Assembly: GCA_014155875.1 (NCBI GenBank)
Contig: JACEFZ010021371.1
Coordinates: 72,501 to 136,500 of the forward strand
Direction: 5' to 3'
Source of the DNA: Cepaea nemoralis
Lineage: Eukaryota > Mollusca > Gastropoda > Stylommatophora > Helicidae
DNA: 64,000 nucleotides
The notes under the pieces were generated by a model, which was given only the letters and a program-made list of their open reading frames with translations, was not told the origin of the DNA and searched no databases. Both the position numbers and the translations under genes were made by a program. This document shows, piece after piece, positions 21,640 to 33,085 of the stretch; the first letter of the stretch is position 1, and each line of letters starts with the position of its first letter.

Positions 21640-22610
21640 GATATACCAGAGATTCAATATGCTGATGATACAATATTACTATTCACATCACAAAATGAAA
21701 AACTGATAACCTCAACCCCAAAGAATAATAAAGAATAATTAAAATCACATCTTATACCTTAACATAGCAAATACAAAGATAATGCACACAGATAAAACTA
21801 ATATGGAGAAAGAAATATATGTTAATGAGGTAAATTTAGAGGTAGTGGAAAATTGTGAATATCTTGGGTCATTAATTACCATCAATGGTGACACAATGAA
21901 GGAAATTAAAAGATGAATATCTATTGCTCTTCAAAAAAATAAAATAACTAACTGAATAAATTGTGGTGTGGGACAGATGGACCTGCAAAAATTAGATGTT
22001 TAATAGCATGCATCTTTTCCATTGCAACATATGCCTGTGAATCCTGGACACTTAGTAAACAAGCTGAACAGCGCATAAATGTCTTTGAATATAAATGTTA
22101 TAGACAGGTTGTAAGAATATCTCGGAGACAGAAAAGCACAAATGCATTCATACAACAAGATCTAAATATTGAAGAAAGTTAGCTACTAAAGACAATAAAA
22201 CAAAGAAAATTGAAATATTTTGGTCACTTGAAACATCATGAAAGTTTGGAGAGAACTACTTCTTCTTCTGCTGCGTTCATCCGGAGAGTTTTTGGACGTG
22301 AATGTGTTCTGCCTGTTTACAGCAGAGTTGTGCTCTTGTGCCGTTAAGCCAACACATCCGACTTCTGAGGGCATTTGTTGACCGGGCTAACCTTCGTGGG
22401 GGAGAGAACAATAATGGAGAGGTATATGCTCGGGAAAAGAGCAAGAGGAAAGTCAAAGACAAGATGGATACAGGATGTAGCAGATGATCTTCAGATGGGT
22501 GTATCAGACGCGGGGCATCTTGCTTACGACTGAGAAGTTTTCCAGAAAGTTGTTATATGTTTATTATGTGAGTGAAGTTCTGCAAAGAACAAGCTACTGG
22601 ATCGATGGAC
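21640..22610 (+). pseudogene. RTE-D LINE 3' half, decayed and interrupted
   Basis: Begins near motif C (IQYADDTILLF, 21655-21687), then the VENCEYLGSLIT-type block (21845), RCLIACIFSIATYACESWTLSKQAEQRINVFEYKCYR (about 21990-22100) and TIKQRKLKYFGHLK (22192-22235). A 144-bp LINE-I fragment (22257-22400) splits the C-terminal part, which resumes at 22401 (TIMERYMLGKRARGKSKTRW, ADDLQMGVSD). It ends in a G-rich GGATCGATGG...GGGCGGG tail region near 22600. The better copy is 41871-42839. Confidence 0.85.
22257..22400 (-). mobile_element. LINE-I 3'-end fragment, 9-bp TSD
   Basis: On the minus strand this is the last 140 bases of LINE-I: GGTTAGCCCGGTCAACAAATGCC, the ACATCCGACTTCTG(R) block, TTCATCCGG on the + strand, and a GCAGAAGAAGAAGTA tail. 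Compare 35870-35997. Flanked by GGAGAGAAC at 22248-22256 and 22401-22409. A short 5'-truncated insertion like this shows the LINE-I 3' terminus and its (GAA)n tail. Confidence 0.9.
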
Positions 22611-22649
22611 GGCGGGCGGGTGGGTGAGCGAGCGGGTGAGCGGATGGTA

Positions 22650-23290
22650 GGGAGGTAGGAAAGAAGGAAGAAAGGTGATATATATAACTCTGCAGTATGC
22701 ACCTGATGAGATGCAATGAAATATGCCAGGAAAAAGATCATGCAATATATTGTTTGTGACTTCTGTGTTTAAAAGAACAAACAGTTAAAAATCGTATTTG
22801 TTTTTTTGAAAGAGGCACTCAACAGGGAGCAAACTCTGAGGTGCATTAGAAATGTTCAGCATACAGGAATAATCATTAGACAGTATGGGAGGGAGATTTA
22901 TACCATAAGTATCAGCATGTGGTGAGAACAGCTGATGAACTTACCAAAGCATTCAAAACAATAAGACTATATCTGTGTTTTCATGCTGCTGTTTAATATA
23001 TACACACAGAATAACAACCGAAGTTAAAATAAACAGTGAAAATCACCAAGGCATTGAACTAAACACTGAAGGTGACCCACAACACAACTCACTAAATAAA
23101 ATAGTCTCTTCTTAAAACTGGTATCTAATATTTGTTAAGGAAGAAACATTGCAAAACCATATAAATGCATTAACTATAGTGTATTGAAACAAGAATCTGA
23201 ATATCAACATGTCAAAGACCAAAACCAAGAAAATATGTAAATCACAAAGCCCACTTAAGGTAACTGTACATTATGACACAACCACATTTT
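22650..23290 (+). pseudogene. Degenerate LINE RT remnant
   Basis: The piece 23120-23235 translates to KEETLQNHINALTIVY...NLNINMSKTKTKKI, the style of the post-motif-C segment of LINE-G-like RTs. The region 22690-22745 also recurs inverted at about 52070-52115 (CCTGGCATATTTC). No frame survives. Family uncertain. Confidence 0.45.
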
Positions 23291-23524
23291 GCTTTAGTTT
23301 TCTTCTTTAGTTTAGTTTAATCCAATTTGTCCTCTTCTACTACCAACAATCTTCCTCATTCTTCTGCCTAATTTTTAAAAAAATGTTAAGGGCCTTTGAT
23401 ACTGCTAAATGTGTATTTCTCAAGATAACAGCGTCCATCATTGGCTTTCATTAGAGGTCGTCTGCAGTAGGTTTGTTGTACAAGTTTAAATGCTTCTTGT
23501 ATAGATCTGCTAGGTGTCAGGTCT

Positions 23525-25839
23525 TAGTCAGATATGACTGAGCTACCGTATAACAGTAGACGTTACTACCTGCTTTCTGTTAGCGCCAAACCTTGGGCGG
23601 TGCTTACCAAACCTGACACCCCACATTGTGCCAACGGCTTTGGGTGGAAGAGCGCAATTGGGAGGGTACAAGCCTTACCCTGGTGCAAGGAAATGCAACC
23701 TAAAGTCAAAATGTCATGGCAGGGCAGACCAGGCCCTAAGCCTTGGTTGACAGCTGGTCTAGGATCGAAGCTCCGACAGGCGGACAGTTAGAGCATTGCT
23801 TTGCTGATCCGGCAGCTTCTGCAGCTTGTTCCAGATGTAGAGGTGTTACCTTTTCTCTGGAGTGAACTAGGCAGTCTGAGAGAGGGATCATGCTGCATGG
23901 GCAACACATGATCTCTATATTTTAGCCCAGGATTTGTGCTATGGAGAGGCAATAACTCCATCCTTGGTCTTAACCGGTCTCGGAATCAAAGTGAGAGGCA
24001 ACTGTTATGGGTTATAAATCCCTGTCAATTGGCGTTGACATGGGGTGCCACACGTTGCCTCTGACGGTGGGAGACACCTACAGGTGTCACTGATCAGCTA
24101 CCGCCCGCCTCAAGCTGGGCAGCCCCCGGCCAATTGGGTGCTGATCCTCCACAGCCTGCCTGCTTCAATGGGTGCTTGGGGCTAGAACAAAATCTGAATC
24201 GCAGGCTGTAAAACCAATGCACCAGGTACTAATAAAAAGTAAAATAGAAACCTCAAGCTACAGCTTGCAACCTGGAACATGAGAACCATGTGTCTAGGAT
24301 TTTCCACTGACTTGACCAATATTGACGATGTGAGAAAAATGGCTGTGATTGATGCTGAACTCAATCATCTTAACATTGATATTGCTGGCCTGCAGGAGAC
24401 TCGCCTCAATGAGGAAGGGTCACTCAGAGAAAACAATTACAACTTTTTTTTTGGAAGGGAAGAGGGCAGGCAGAAAAAAGGCAGCACGGTGTGGGCTTTG
24501 CAGTGAAGAATTCGCTACTGAGAATGATTGAAATTCCAGCAGGAGGAAATGAAAGACTATTATCCCTGCGCTTGGCAACCTCTTGTGGTTTTGCCACCAT
24601 TACTACTGCATATGCACTGACACTCGATTCCTCTGATGATGTGAAGGATTCGTTCTATGAGGAATTAGACTCTGTGATCAAGGCAGTTCCAAAATCTGAC
24701 TACATTTATATGCTCGGTGATATCAATGCTCATGTGGGCAAGGACTCATGTTCATGGCCAGTGTGCCTTGGAAAATACAACATCGGTAGCATGAATGAAA
24801 ATGGGCAAAGGCTGCTGGAGCATTGCACCAGAAATGACCTATGTATTACAAAGTCCTTTTTTAAAACAAAAGAGCTGCATAAGGTCACATGGAAACATCC
24901 AAGATCCGGCCATTGGCACCAGCTGGACTTCATCATCACACGTAGACCATCTGAACCATATATCATTGACTCGAAGTTACCACAGTGCTGACTGTGATAC
25001 GGATCATTCTTTGGTTGTTGCAAGGGTTAGACTGAGACCAAAGAGAATCTACACAGCTAAACACAAATCTAGCCCCAGGATTAATATTATTAACACTCAC
25101 GATCCTGAAAAGTGCTTTCAGTTTCAACAGCAACTTGAAGACGCTTTCACTGATACACCAGAAAATTGTACAGTAAGTGAAAAGTGGGGTCAAATTAAGG
25201 AAACTCTTTATAAAACTGCCGTAGGGGTTTACGGCTTTGTGGATCATAAGAGGCAGGACTGGTTTGCGGCAAACAACCAGACTCTGCAGCCCTTGACTGA
25301 TAAGAAGAAGATAGCTCTCTTAAGAAACAAGGAAAGACCAACACGTAACACTCTGAGTGAGCTAAAGCAAGCTAGGAAGGATGTGTAAAAGGCTGCCAGG
25401 CAGTGTGCAAATGATTATTGGATCAAGTTATGTGAGTCCATTCAAATCGCAAGTGATAAGGGAAACATCAGAAGCATGTATGAAGGAATAAAGAAAGCCT
25501 GTGGTCCAATGATCAAAAGAAGTGCACCATTGAAAACCTTGACTGGAGAAATCTTAACTGATAAGAAAGAGCAGATGGGCAGATGGGTAGAGCACTATTT
25601 GGAGCTTTACTCAAGTGAGACCAAACTAGCGGATGATGCCCTCAACGCCATAGAGGCTCTACCAACTCTTGACCACCTGGACACACTTCCCACCATAACA
25701 GAAGTCAAGTGTGCTATAAATGAACTTGGATCTGGCAAGGCTCCAGGTAAGGATGGGATTCCAATAGAGGTTATCAGGAGTGGGCAAGACACAATCACTC
25801 TACAGATCCATCAGCTAATAGAGCTATGCTGGCGAGAAG
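23525..25839 (+). pseudogene. LINE-Zn copy 2: 5' UTR, endonuclease and RT start
   Basis: 23525-24250 is a GC-rich leader, also found as a minus-strand fragment at 54772-54935. The protein begins near 24258 (LATWNMRTM) with the endonuclease: IDIAGLQETRL (24380), IYMLGDINAHVG (24706-24740), HWHQLDFIITRR (24912) and DTDHSLV (25000). A linker region (25080-25380) follows, then the RT N-terminus: INELGSGKAPGKDGIPIEVI (25717-25775), LIELCWRE. At least four frame breaks (24505, about 24988, 25386) make it inactive. RTE-A inserted at 25840 in the CWRE codons. The remainder is at 28066-28278 and 39138-40490. Confidence 0.85.
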
Positions 25840-28065
25840 ACTTCCGGTACAATGGCGACAAGATGAAGCGTTACTTTTCGGAGGGACGCTATTTAGTGTT
25901 TTTCATTGGATTTCGTGTGATTTCCTTTGGATTCCCTGTGAATAGTGTTTCCCTGTGGATTATGTGATGTTATATTGTGTTCCTTTTATTGGAAGTTTTC
26001 AAAAGAAGCCACGGAAGGCAGGTGGTGGATGTAATTTTGAGGGCAGCCGACAGATATTTGTGGGTCATGGCCTCGAGTTACATGACGGCAGGCAGAGGAA
26101 CTCGTCTTGAGTCAATGGCTGTGGTCTCCGACCAGTAAGGTCACTGCCATAGAGGAAAGCAACGGCAAACTACCTCTTTAAAAGTGCCTAGTATATCATG
26201 ATTCGCTTAAAGACTGATCATCGCAAGACAAGGACAGAGACGTTAAAATTAGCAACTTGGAACGTTAGGACGTTAAACAACGACGGAAAATTAGAGAACA
26301 TAAAACAAGAAATTGAAAGGGAAAAAATTAATATTTTAGGTATGTGTGAAACGAGATGGACAGGAGCAGGCATCAAGATAGAGGAAGATTTCAAGATTAT
26401 TTATTCTGGAGGTGAAGATCGTCATAGGGGAGTGGCAATTATTCAGGACCGGAAAACATCAAAATCTATTCAAGGATATTGGGCCGCGTCGGACAGAGTT
26501 CTACTAGTTAAATTAAGTGGCAGACCTTTTAGCATAAATATTATTCAAGTATATGCCCCAACAGGAGAATCCAGTGAAGATAGTGTAGAAGAATTTTATA
26601 ATGACATAGAGTCATCAGAAATGACATCAGAAATGATTAAAGCTTTAGAAGAATTTGGACTAGATCAAGTCACCAGATTGCTGAACACATTATATGATAC
26701 TGGAGATATACCTCCTGAATTATGTAACTCTATATTTATTGCAATCCCAAAGAAATCAGGAACCTTGGAATGTGATCAACATAGAACAATTAGTATAATG
26801 AGTCACATCACAAAGATTTTGCTAAGAATTATCATGCAAAGAATGAGGAAGAAGATACAACCTGAAATAGGGGAAGAACAATGCGGGTTTGTAGAAGGAA
26901 AGGGTACAGTAAATGCAGTGTATATGCTGCGAACAGTTATTGAACGTGCTATAGAAGTAAACAAGGATATACATCTTTGCTTTATTGACTATACAAAGGC
27001 TTTTGATAGCATTAGACATGTCAGCATGGTGGATATGCTTGCAGATCTACAAATTGATGGGAAAGACATTAGACTTATAAAAAACATATATTGGAAACAA
27101 CAAGCTGCAATAAGGATTGATAATGAAGTGGGACAGTATCAGCCAATTAAGAGAGGTGTTAGGCAGGGATGTGTGATGTCTCCAGATCTTTTTTCCCTAT
27201 ACAGTGAAAATATTTTCAGAAATGTAGAGGATATAAATGGAATCAGCATTGGAGGACGAAACATCAATAACATTAGATATGCAGATGATACAGTATTAAT
27301 TGCAGACAATGCGCAGGACCTCCAACAATTAGTAGATGCGGTTGTTGTACACAGTGAGCAACTGGGGTTAGAATTAAATTGTAAAAAGACTCAGGTTATG
27401 GTCGTCAGTAGGAAGGAAGAAGTGCCACAATGTAATATACAAGTAAATGGAAATATTCTTCAACAAGTGAATCGGTACAATTATCTTGGAACAGTTATAA
27501 CATCTGATGGGAGATGCCTTGAAGTGATTAGAACAAGAATCGCCATGGCGAAAGTAACCTTTAGCAAGATGAAAAACATTCTGACCAATAAAAAGATGTC
27601 AATTGAAACGAGAAAAAGAGTGTTGAGGGGATACATAGAGCCTGTTCTTTTGTATGGATGTGAAACTTGGACAATGAGCAGTCAAGCTGAAAAGCATCTG
27701 ATGGCTGCAGAAATGTGGTTTCTGAGGAAAATGCAAAGAATACCATTGACAGACAGAAAAACCAATGACCAAGTACTACAGGAGACAAATGAACATCGTA
27801 AACTGATTAGAGAAATTAGACGTAGACAGTCAAAATTTTTTGGACATGTTATGAGAAGAAATGGATTGGAGAACTTAGTGACAACTGGCAAGATCGAGGG
27901 GAACAGACCAAGAGGAAGATCGAGAGGAAAATGCCTGGATGGCTTGGCCACATGGCATGGACGAGACAGGAACACTGAGCTGATCCACGACACTGGTGAT
28001 CGAGTGAAATGGCGAGTCATGACCGCCCACGCTTTCTGGCATGGCACATGATTGATTGATTGATT
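25840..28065 (+). mobile_element. RTE-A LINE, internally deleted, 9-bp TSD, (TGAT)n tail
   Basis: A 2,226-bp insertion flanked by GGCGAGAAG (25831-25839 and 28066-28074). It has a 350-bp leader, one open reading frame (26198-28051) and the tail ATGATTGATTGATTGATT. The leader end (GACCAGTAAGGTCACTGCCATAGAGG) matches the leader of the minus-strand copy near 59800. Compared with the other RTE-A copies it lacks the middle of the endonuclease, the linker and the first RT block. Confidence 0.93.
26198..28051 (+). CDS. RTE-A endonuclease-RT protein with in-frame internal deletion
   Basis: 617 codons, uninterrupted. Residues about 15-137 are the start of an AP-like endonuclease (LATWNVRTLN, CETRWTG with a catalytic E, IIQVYAPTGESSED). 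The sequence then jumps at EEFYND to SEMIKALEEFGLD, which belongs to the RT. The catalytic GDFN.K, the LDYI and the SDH blocks present in the copy at 46015-46600 are missing. The RT is complete from FIAIPKKSG on: CGFVEGKGTVNAVYM, motif A CFIDYTKAFD (about 261-270), motif B RGVRQGCVMSP, motif C YADD (361-364), then the CETWTM and FFGHVMRRNGLENLVTTG C-terminal blocks. Reverse transcriptase activity is conceivable; target nicking is not. The start is the first ATG after the leader. Confidence 0.85.
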   Translation: MIRLKTDHRKTRTETLKLATWNVRTLNNDGKLENIKQEIEREKINILGMCETRWTGAGIKIEEDFKIIYSGGEDRHRGVAIIQDRKTSKSIQGYWAASDRVLLVKLSGRPFSINIIQVYAPTGESSEDSVEEFYNDIESSEMTSEMIKALEEFGLDQVTRLLNTLYDTGDIPPELCNSIFIAIPKKSGTLECDQHRTISIMSHITKILLRIIMQRMRKKIQPEIGEEQCGFVEGKGTVNAVYMLRTVIERAIEVNKDIHLCFIDYTKAFDSIRHVSMVDMLADLQIDGKDIRLIKNIYWKQQAAIRIDNEVGQYQPIKRGVRQGCVMSPDLFSLYSENIFRNVEDINGISIGGRNINNIRYADDTVLIADNAQDLQQLVDAVVVHSEQLGLELNCKKTQVMVVSRKEEVPQCNIQVNGNILQQVNRYNYLGTVITSDGRCLEVIRTRIAMAKVTFSKMKNILTNKKMSIETRKRVLRGYIEPVLLYGCETWTMSSQAEKHLMAAEMWFLRKMQRIPLTDRKTNDQVLQETNEHRKLIREIRRRQSKFFGHVMRRNGLENLVTTGKIEGNRPRGRSRGKCLDGLATWHGRDRNTELIHDTGDRVKWRVMTAHAFWHGT

Positions 28066-28278
28066 GGCGAGAAGGACAAGTCCCACAGGATTTCAAAGAT
28101 TAAAGCATCATAACACTGTACAAAAACAAGGGCGATCAGAGCAACAGCAACAACTATAGGGGTATCTCACTTTTGTGTATTGTTGGAAACGTATTTGCCA
28201 GAATTGTTCTGCATAGACTTCAAGTCCTAGGAGATCAAGTCTATCCCGAATCACAGTGTGGCTTTTGACAGAACCGGT
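28066..28278 (+). pseudogene. LINE-Zn copy 2, middle RT segment
   Basis: Between the RTE-A and LTR-A insertions. Reads GQVPQDFKD, then ITLYKNKGD, NYRGISLL, VGNVFARIVLHRLQ and YPESQCGF, the RT blocks that precede motif A. Compare 1600-1740 in copy 1. The last five bases, CCGGT (28274-28278), are the TSD of LTR-A. Confidence 0.9.
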
Positions 28279-28670
28279 TGCCTCAATGCAGATCCATTTA
28301 AGCTGTGCCATACTATAAGATATTGAAAATCTACAAGAGGTATTTAAGTTTGGCTCATCACCAGTAACATGAACGAACAAAGTCAATTAAACTTGATAAT
28401 GAAACAATGACGTGGCTCCAGTGAAGAGTTAATACCTTTTTATTCGGTGTCGTAGCATCAGTTCATATAATTCAGTGTCACAATAGAGCACCCTTGCCGC
28501 AGGAATAACATCTATTTTAAATATCCAGAATTAATATGGGTAATGCCTACAACCTTCACCTTAGTGCCCAGCCTATTTCCATTCCACTGCTTTTTCGATC
28601 CTTGCCGTTACATTCATGATAGATTCATCTTGTTTTTCTCCAGGTCCACTGTTCTTAGATCCATAGTTTC
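28279..28670 (-). repeat. LTR-A left LTR, outer part
   Basis: Starts TGCCTCAATGCAGATCC and stops at the LINE-I target AGATCCATAGTTTC (28657-28670). The sequence TGCCATACTATA inside it resembles the start of LTR-B (TGCCAATAGGTA), and the general layout of the two LTRs is similar. It resumes at 36012. Confidence 0.8.
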
Positions 28671-28815
28671 CCCTCTGCTGTGTGTCCACCGTGACGAGGT
28701 AGAGGGGCTTGTGCGTCCCAATGACCCCAAGAGCTATGCCGACGGTAGCACAGCTACTGGTAGGGCCACCCATGTCGGACAGGTCAAGGGAGAGGGACCA
28801 GACGAAGAGACACAC

Positions 28816-29050
28816 AAACCTGCTGCCTTGTAGGTAGACTGGGGACAGTCAAAGGCTAGGGAAAGCACCCCAAATACATGCTTGTCGAAATCGGATGTAC
28901 TGAGCCACAGGCTTGACAAAGCAGTGCAACGTGAAACCTGCTGCCTTGTAGGTAGACTGGGGACAGTCAAAGGCTAGGGAAAGCATCCCGAATAAATGCT
29001 TGTCGAAATCGGATGTACTGAGCCACAGGCTTGACAAAGCAGTGCAACGT
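28816..29050 (+). repeat. 118-bp tandem repeat in the LINE-I leader (2 copies)
   Basis: The block starting AAACCTGCTGCCTTGTAGG occurs at 28816 and 28934; both copies end in GACAAAGCAGTGCAACGT. They differ at a few positions (CACCCCAAATACATG versus CATCCCGAATAAATG). Leader repeats often carry the internal promoter of such elements; that is inference. Confidence 0.9.
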
Positions 29051-29060
29051 AACTTAATTC

Positions 29061-31307
29061 ATGATGTCACAAATCAAAATTAATCGATATGGTGCTAATC
29101 CCGTGAAGTCCCATCAGGCGGTGATAGTGCCGGGCCCCCTGCCTCGAGGGGGTCCACCCATGACTACTGGTGGTCACCTTCCCCTGTGCTGTGGAGTCAA
29201 GGCACAGAGGAGTAGGTTAAGAGCTATTGACCAAATACCCCGGACACTCAACATACTACAGTGGAATGCCGAAGGAGTTTACAAGAAGAAAGACTCCCTA
29301 ACACAGCGTCTTCATAAAGATAGAATAGATGTGGCATGCATTCAAGAGACACACCTCAACGCCAATCACAAATTCTCAGTCAGAGGATATCAGGCCACAC
29401 GTTTCGACCGCGAAGGACACAAAGGAGGAGTTGTAATACTTACACGAAATACAATACCTTGCAGCGAAGTATCTGTGATCTCTGACAACCAAACGGAAAT
29501 TATAGGTGTTGATATAATGATAAAGGACGTGAAAATAAGAATCTACAATCTGTACAGCCCAGCAGATAAGGACCTTACACTCTCAAACATGAAAATAACT
29601 GACACAAACTGCATTATTGTCGGAGACTTTAATAGCCGTTCAGAAAGATGGGGATACCCAGATACTGACAAAAGAGGAGATGAATTGGAGGACTGGGAAA
29701 TAGACTCAAATCTCCATCTACTCAACAAAGCGGATGACACACCGAGCTTCTACTCCAGAAGATGGCTTACCACTTCTACTCCAGACTTAGCTTTCTGCAC
29801 AGGAGACATCCTCCACAAAATCGATCGCCATGTGCTGGACCAATTAGCAGGTAGTGACCACAGACCAATCAAGCTTGAAATGAATATGGAGTATGTTCCA
29901 CAGGAGCAAAAGCCCTTGCCCCGCTGGAATTACAAACGAGCAGATTGGGACAGATTTGCCATACTAACAGACAAATATTGTGAAAACATAAATACACGAT
30001 ATGGCAACATAAAGCAAATGGTGGAAAGTCTAAACAGAGCGATAATACAGGCAGCCACTGAGTCCATTCCAAGAGGAGCGAGGAAAAATTACAAACCCTA
30101 CTGGACTGAAGAACTACAAAGTTTGGAGGACAAAGTTGAAGATGCCAGGAAGACAGCAGAGAGAGAACAAACAATTGAAGCAAACATCTCTCTCAAAGCC
30201 ATCTCAGCAAAATATAAAAGAACAGTAAATCAAACAACAAGAGATTGTTGGAGGGAAAAAACAGAAAACCTGAATTTTGACAGGGATGGAAACAAACTAT
30301 GGAAACTAGTGAAAGCCATGAACAATGAAGGACCTAGAAACAAACAAATAACAATTAAACAAGGAAATGCCTTGCTTACAGGCAAAAAGGCTGCAAATGC
30401 ACTAATGGAACACTATGCAAATGCAAACCACATTGATATTACAACCGAACAGAAGAAAGCAATCAAAGACAAACAGATACATCATAGAAATACAGAGACT
30501 GCAGCAGAATATATGATGGCAAATCTAACAATGGAAGAAATGGAACAGGCAATGAATACCCTAAAAAAGAAGAAATCACCAGGAAAGGATGGAATCACAA
30601 ATGAAATGCTAATAGGACTTGGCACCAAGGCAAAGAAGAAACTACTAGCAGTCCTAAATAACAGTTGGAAGAGAGGAATAGTCCCACAGGCATGGAAGGA
30701 AGCTATACTAATACCAGTCCCAAAGAAAGGAAAAGACCTGGAAGAACCAAATGGCTATCGACCTATCAGTCTACTGAGCTGTGTAGGAAAATTAATGGAA
30801 CGCATTATCAATGGCAGGCTAACATGGCATCTGGAAGAACACAAACTCTTAACACCACACCAAGCAGGATTCAGAAAATACAGATCCACTGAAGATCAAA
30901 TAACCTATATAGCTCAGGAAATAGAGGATGCCTTCCAAGAGAAAAAGCACACACTAGCAGTCTGGATAGATTTAGAAAAAGCATTTGATAAAGTATGGAA
31001 GGAAGGACTGAAAGTAAAACTGCAAAACATGCATGTTTGTGGAAAAATGTATAAATGGATCAGCCACTACCTTGAGAACAGAACTGCCAGGACAAAAGTA
31101 CAAGGACAAACAAGCAAAATGATGCTGCTGGAGCAAGGTGTCCCCCAAGGAGGAGTTCTTTCACCAACATTATTCCTAGCATATATAAATGACATCACAG
31201 AAAATTTTCCAGCCAGAGTACACACATCCTCCTTTGCAGATGACCTAGCCATATGGACATCTGAAGAATATATTAGTACAGCTAACAGCAGAATACAGCA
31301 AGCCTTA
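29061..31307 (+). pseudogene. LINE-I endonuclease-RT, first part (split by LTR-B)
   Basis: Open from ATG 29061 for about 749 codons. The AP-like endonuclease is residues about 66-280: LNILQWNAEG (metal-binding N), CIQETHL (E), GGVVILTR, NLYSPADKD, CIIVGDFNSRS (D.N) and LAGSDHRPI (SDH), all key residues visible. A linker follows. RT: KKKKSPGKDGITNEML, YRPISLLSCVGKLMERII, HQAGFRKYRSTEDQ, motif A VWIDLEKAFDKV (about 634-646), motif B QGVPQGGVLSPTLF and motif C FADDLAIW (about 724-731). The native frame ends at the LTR-B target CCTTA (31303-31307); a stop follows inside the LTR. The frame continues after 33647 in register. Confidence 0.93.
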
Positions 31308-31868
31308 TGCCAATAGGTAATTTCTCTCATTGACTTATAAACAACTCGTTATGCTTTGAACAATGTGACGAATGATTAAGCGACTCCAAATGAAAACGAT
31401 ACTCACTCTTTTAATTCAAGTCGAGCGGAACAAATAATAGCGTACAGTTATCGGGTGATATTAAACTGCCCCCGAGATGTAGGAGCGGCGTTTAATTAAT
31501 AAATGTTTCACACGAAAACTCCCTGCCTTGCCCCAATGTCCTCTTTGAGGTGCAAACTTGCCATTTCACAGTTCAGAGTTGCAGCGCGTCTAGGGTTTTC
31601 GAGTCCTGTCTTAAGTATCCATTTGCCAATCGATCTTTCCTCCTGAATTCTATTCGCCTAAGCACGGAATCAGTCGCATACAGCGCTTCACACACGGCTC
31701 TCTGGAAGACACGTCCTTTCCTTTCGAATCACACACACAGAAAGTCCTTTGTTGTTCTGTGACGCTATATTCGTTTCCAATGGTATCTTCCTTTCCTATT
31801 TGTCCATTTTTGTGCAGAACTGGGAAAATCCCATTCATGACTTTTGTGGAGTGTACCGTCATATGGCA
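31308..31868 (-). repeat. LTR-B left LTR (3' LTR in element sense)
   Basis: 561 bp, TGCCA...TGGCA ends. It shares TTTGTTGTTCTGTGACG with LTR-A (TTTGTTGTCCTGTGACG near 36151), so the two families are relatives. Confidence 0.95.
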
Positions 31869-31882
31869 TAATGCCCCCTCCT
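31869..31882 (-). promoter_or_regulatory. LTR-B polypurine tract
   Basis: Minus strand AGGAGGGGGCATTA abuts the LTR start. In LTR-A the same place holds an expanded G run and CATAA. Position and composition fit the plus-strand primer of reverse transcription. Confidence 0.7.
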
Positions 31883-32030
31883 AGATAAAAAAAAATGTTT
31901 TCATTTTTTTTTCCTATGGATATATGTAGTACTTTGCAAATATATGCATTAACCTTTAACAACGAAACCTGGAAAATTCCTAGTCTCCCCCTTTATCTAC
32001 TCTCAAAAAAAATAATAATACTGTCATATG

Positions 32031-32205
32031 ACGGGCACGCCCACCTGTCTAATACCCCATTAGACGTCGTGTGGCTGATCATGGTAGATCATACCAACTA
32101 ATAATCATATTAGTCCCTACCTTGTCTTAATAGACAAGTGTGTCCTCACTCTTGGTAATACCATAAGTTTTGGACGAGAGTACTAATGGGTTTCCCAGTA
32201 TTCCA
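32031..32205 (-). ncRNA. Covarying hairpin cassette, LTR-B copy
   Basis: Five consecutive hairpins (+ strand positions): GTCTAAT/ATTAGAC (32047-32053/32059-32065); TGATC/GATCA (32076-32080/32087-32091); ACTAAT/ATTAGT (32097-32102/32109-32114); CTTGTC/GACAAG (32121-32126/32133-32138); GTCC with inner TGG, pairing to CCA and GGAC (32142-32175). The same five occur in LTR-A at 36550-36682 with partly different stem sequences that still pair, while flanks such as GACGGGCACGCCCA and GTCGTGTGGC are kept. It sits about 160 bases inside the element from the polypurine tract, so in the 3' part of the RNA. A structured RNA signal (export, packaging or stability) is inferred. Confidence 0.75.
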
Positions 32206-33085
32206 TGTTGGTCGTTGTTGTTGTTCCTCTATATAATCCATGTATATTTATATGTTGGTAGGGTAGACGTAACTATCCATGTCTTGCGAGACTTTATGGA
32301 GCCATTTGCTATGTACGACTGTCCAATACGTGTGTGTATATCTTTCATAACGTTATCAGTGTCCACAAGTTCGTTGTTTGAAGTGTAACAATGTCCGTAA
32401 AATCTCTGAGTGTTGCAGCATAAAATCATCCAACACGTAATCAAAATGTTCAGTCTTGTACAGTGCAGTGTCCTAACGACGGCCTACTTTCATTTACCAT
32501 ATGTAACGTCCATCGAGTGTGTACTTCATTCATTCGTTTCAAACTGTATACACCAAATAAGTTGTTTACTTCACTGCTGTTTTTCTACTATCTTCAGTTA
32601 ATCTTTAATTTCTAATGTGTAATAATGTTCTGTAATGCACAATTTATATTGCAACGTTGATCATTCTCTAATGAGTGTTCATTATGTGCACCAGTGTGCG
32701 TTTTGCCTTTCGTTTGCTGATGTGCATAAGTATAATAAATGGTTGTGTTCTTTCTTAACGTTCAGCATAATGATTGTTCGTTATAAATACTCTCCATCAT
32801 ATACTTTATATATATATACTTTCCTACCTTCCTTTCTCCTTTGATTGTTCAAGTTGCTCTTATGAATGATTCACTCACGATGTTCTAACCATTGTGTATG
32901 GAGGCCGACATTTTTACTTTTCGCACTCTTGACGTTCTTCCGATGCGACTCCGTGTGTTCCGGCGCGCTATTTATGTTTCTCTGTGCCGAGTTTCGTTCG
33001 TGCGCATTTCTTGTTTACTAATAGCTTTCGCGGGAAATCTTTGTTGACAATTGGATCTTAAAAACCGGCGAGCATCCCATCTTTA

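Noticed and set aside
24279..24991. Intact endonuclease gene in LINE-Zn copy 2
   Set aside because: The domain is spread over two frames with a stop at 24504, so it is a pseudogene.
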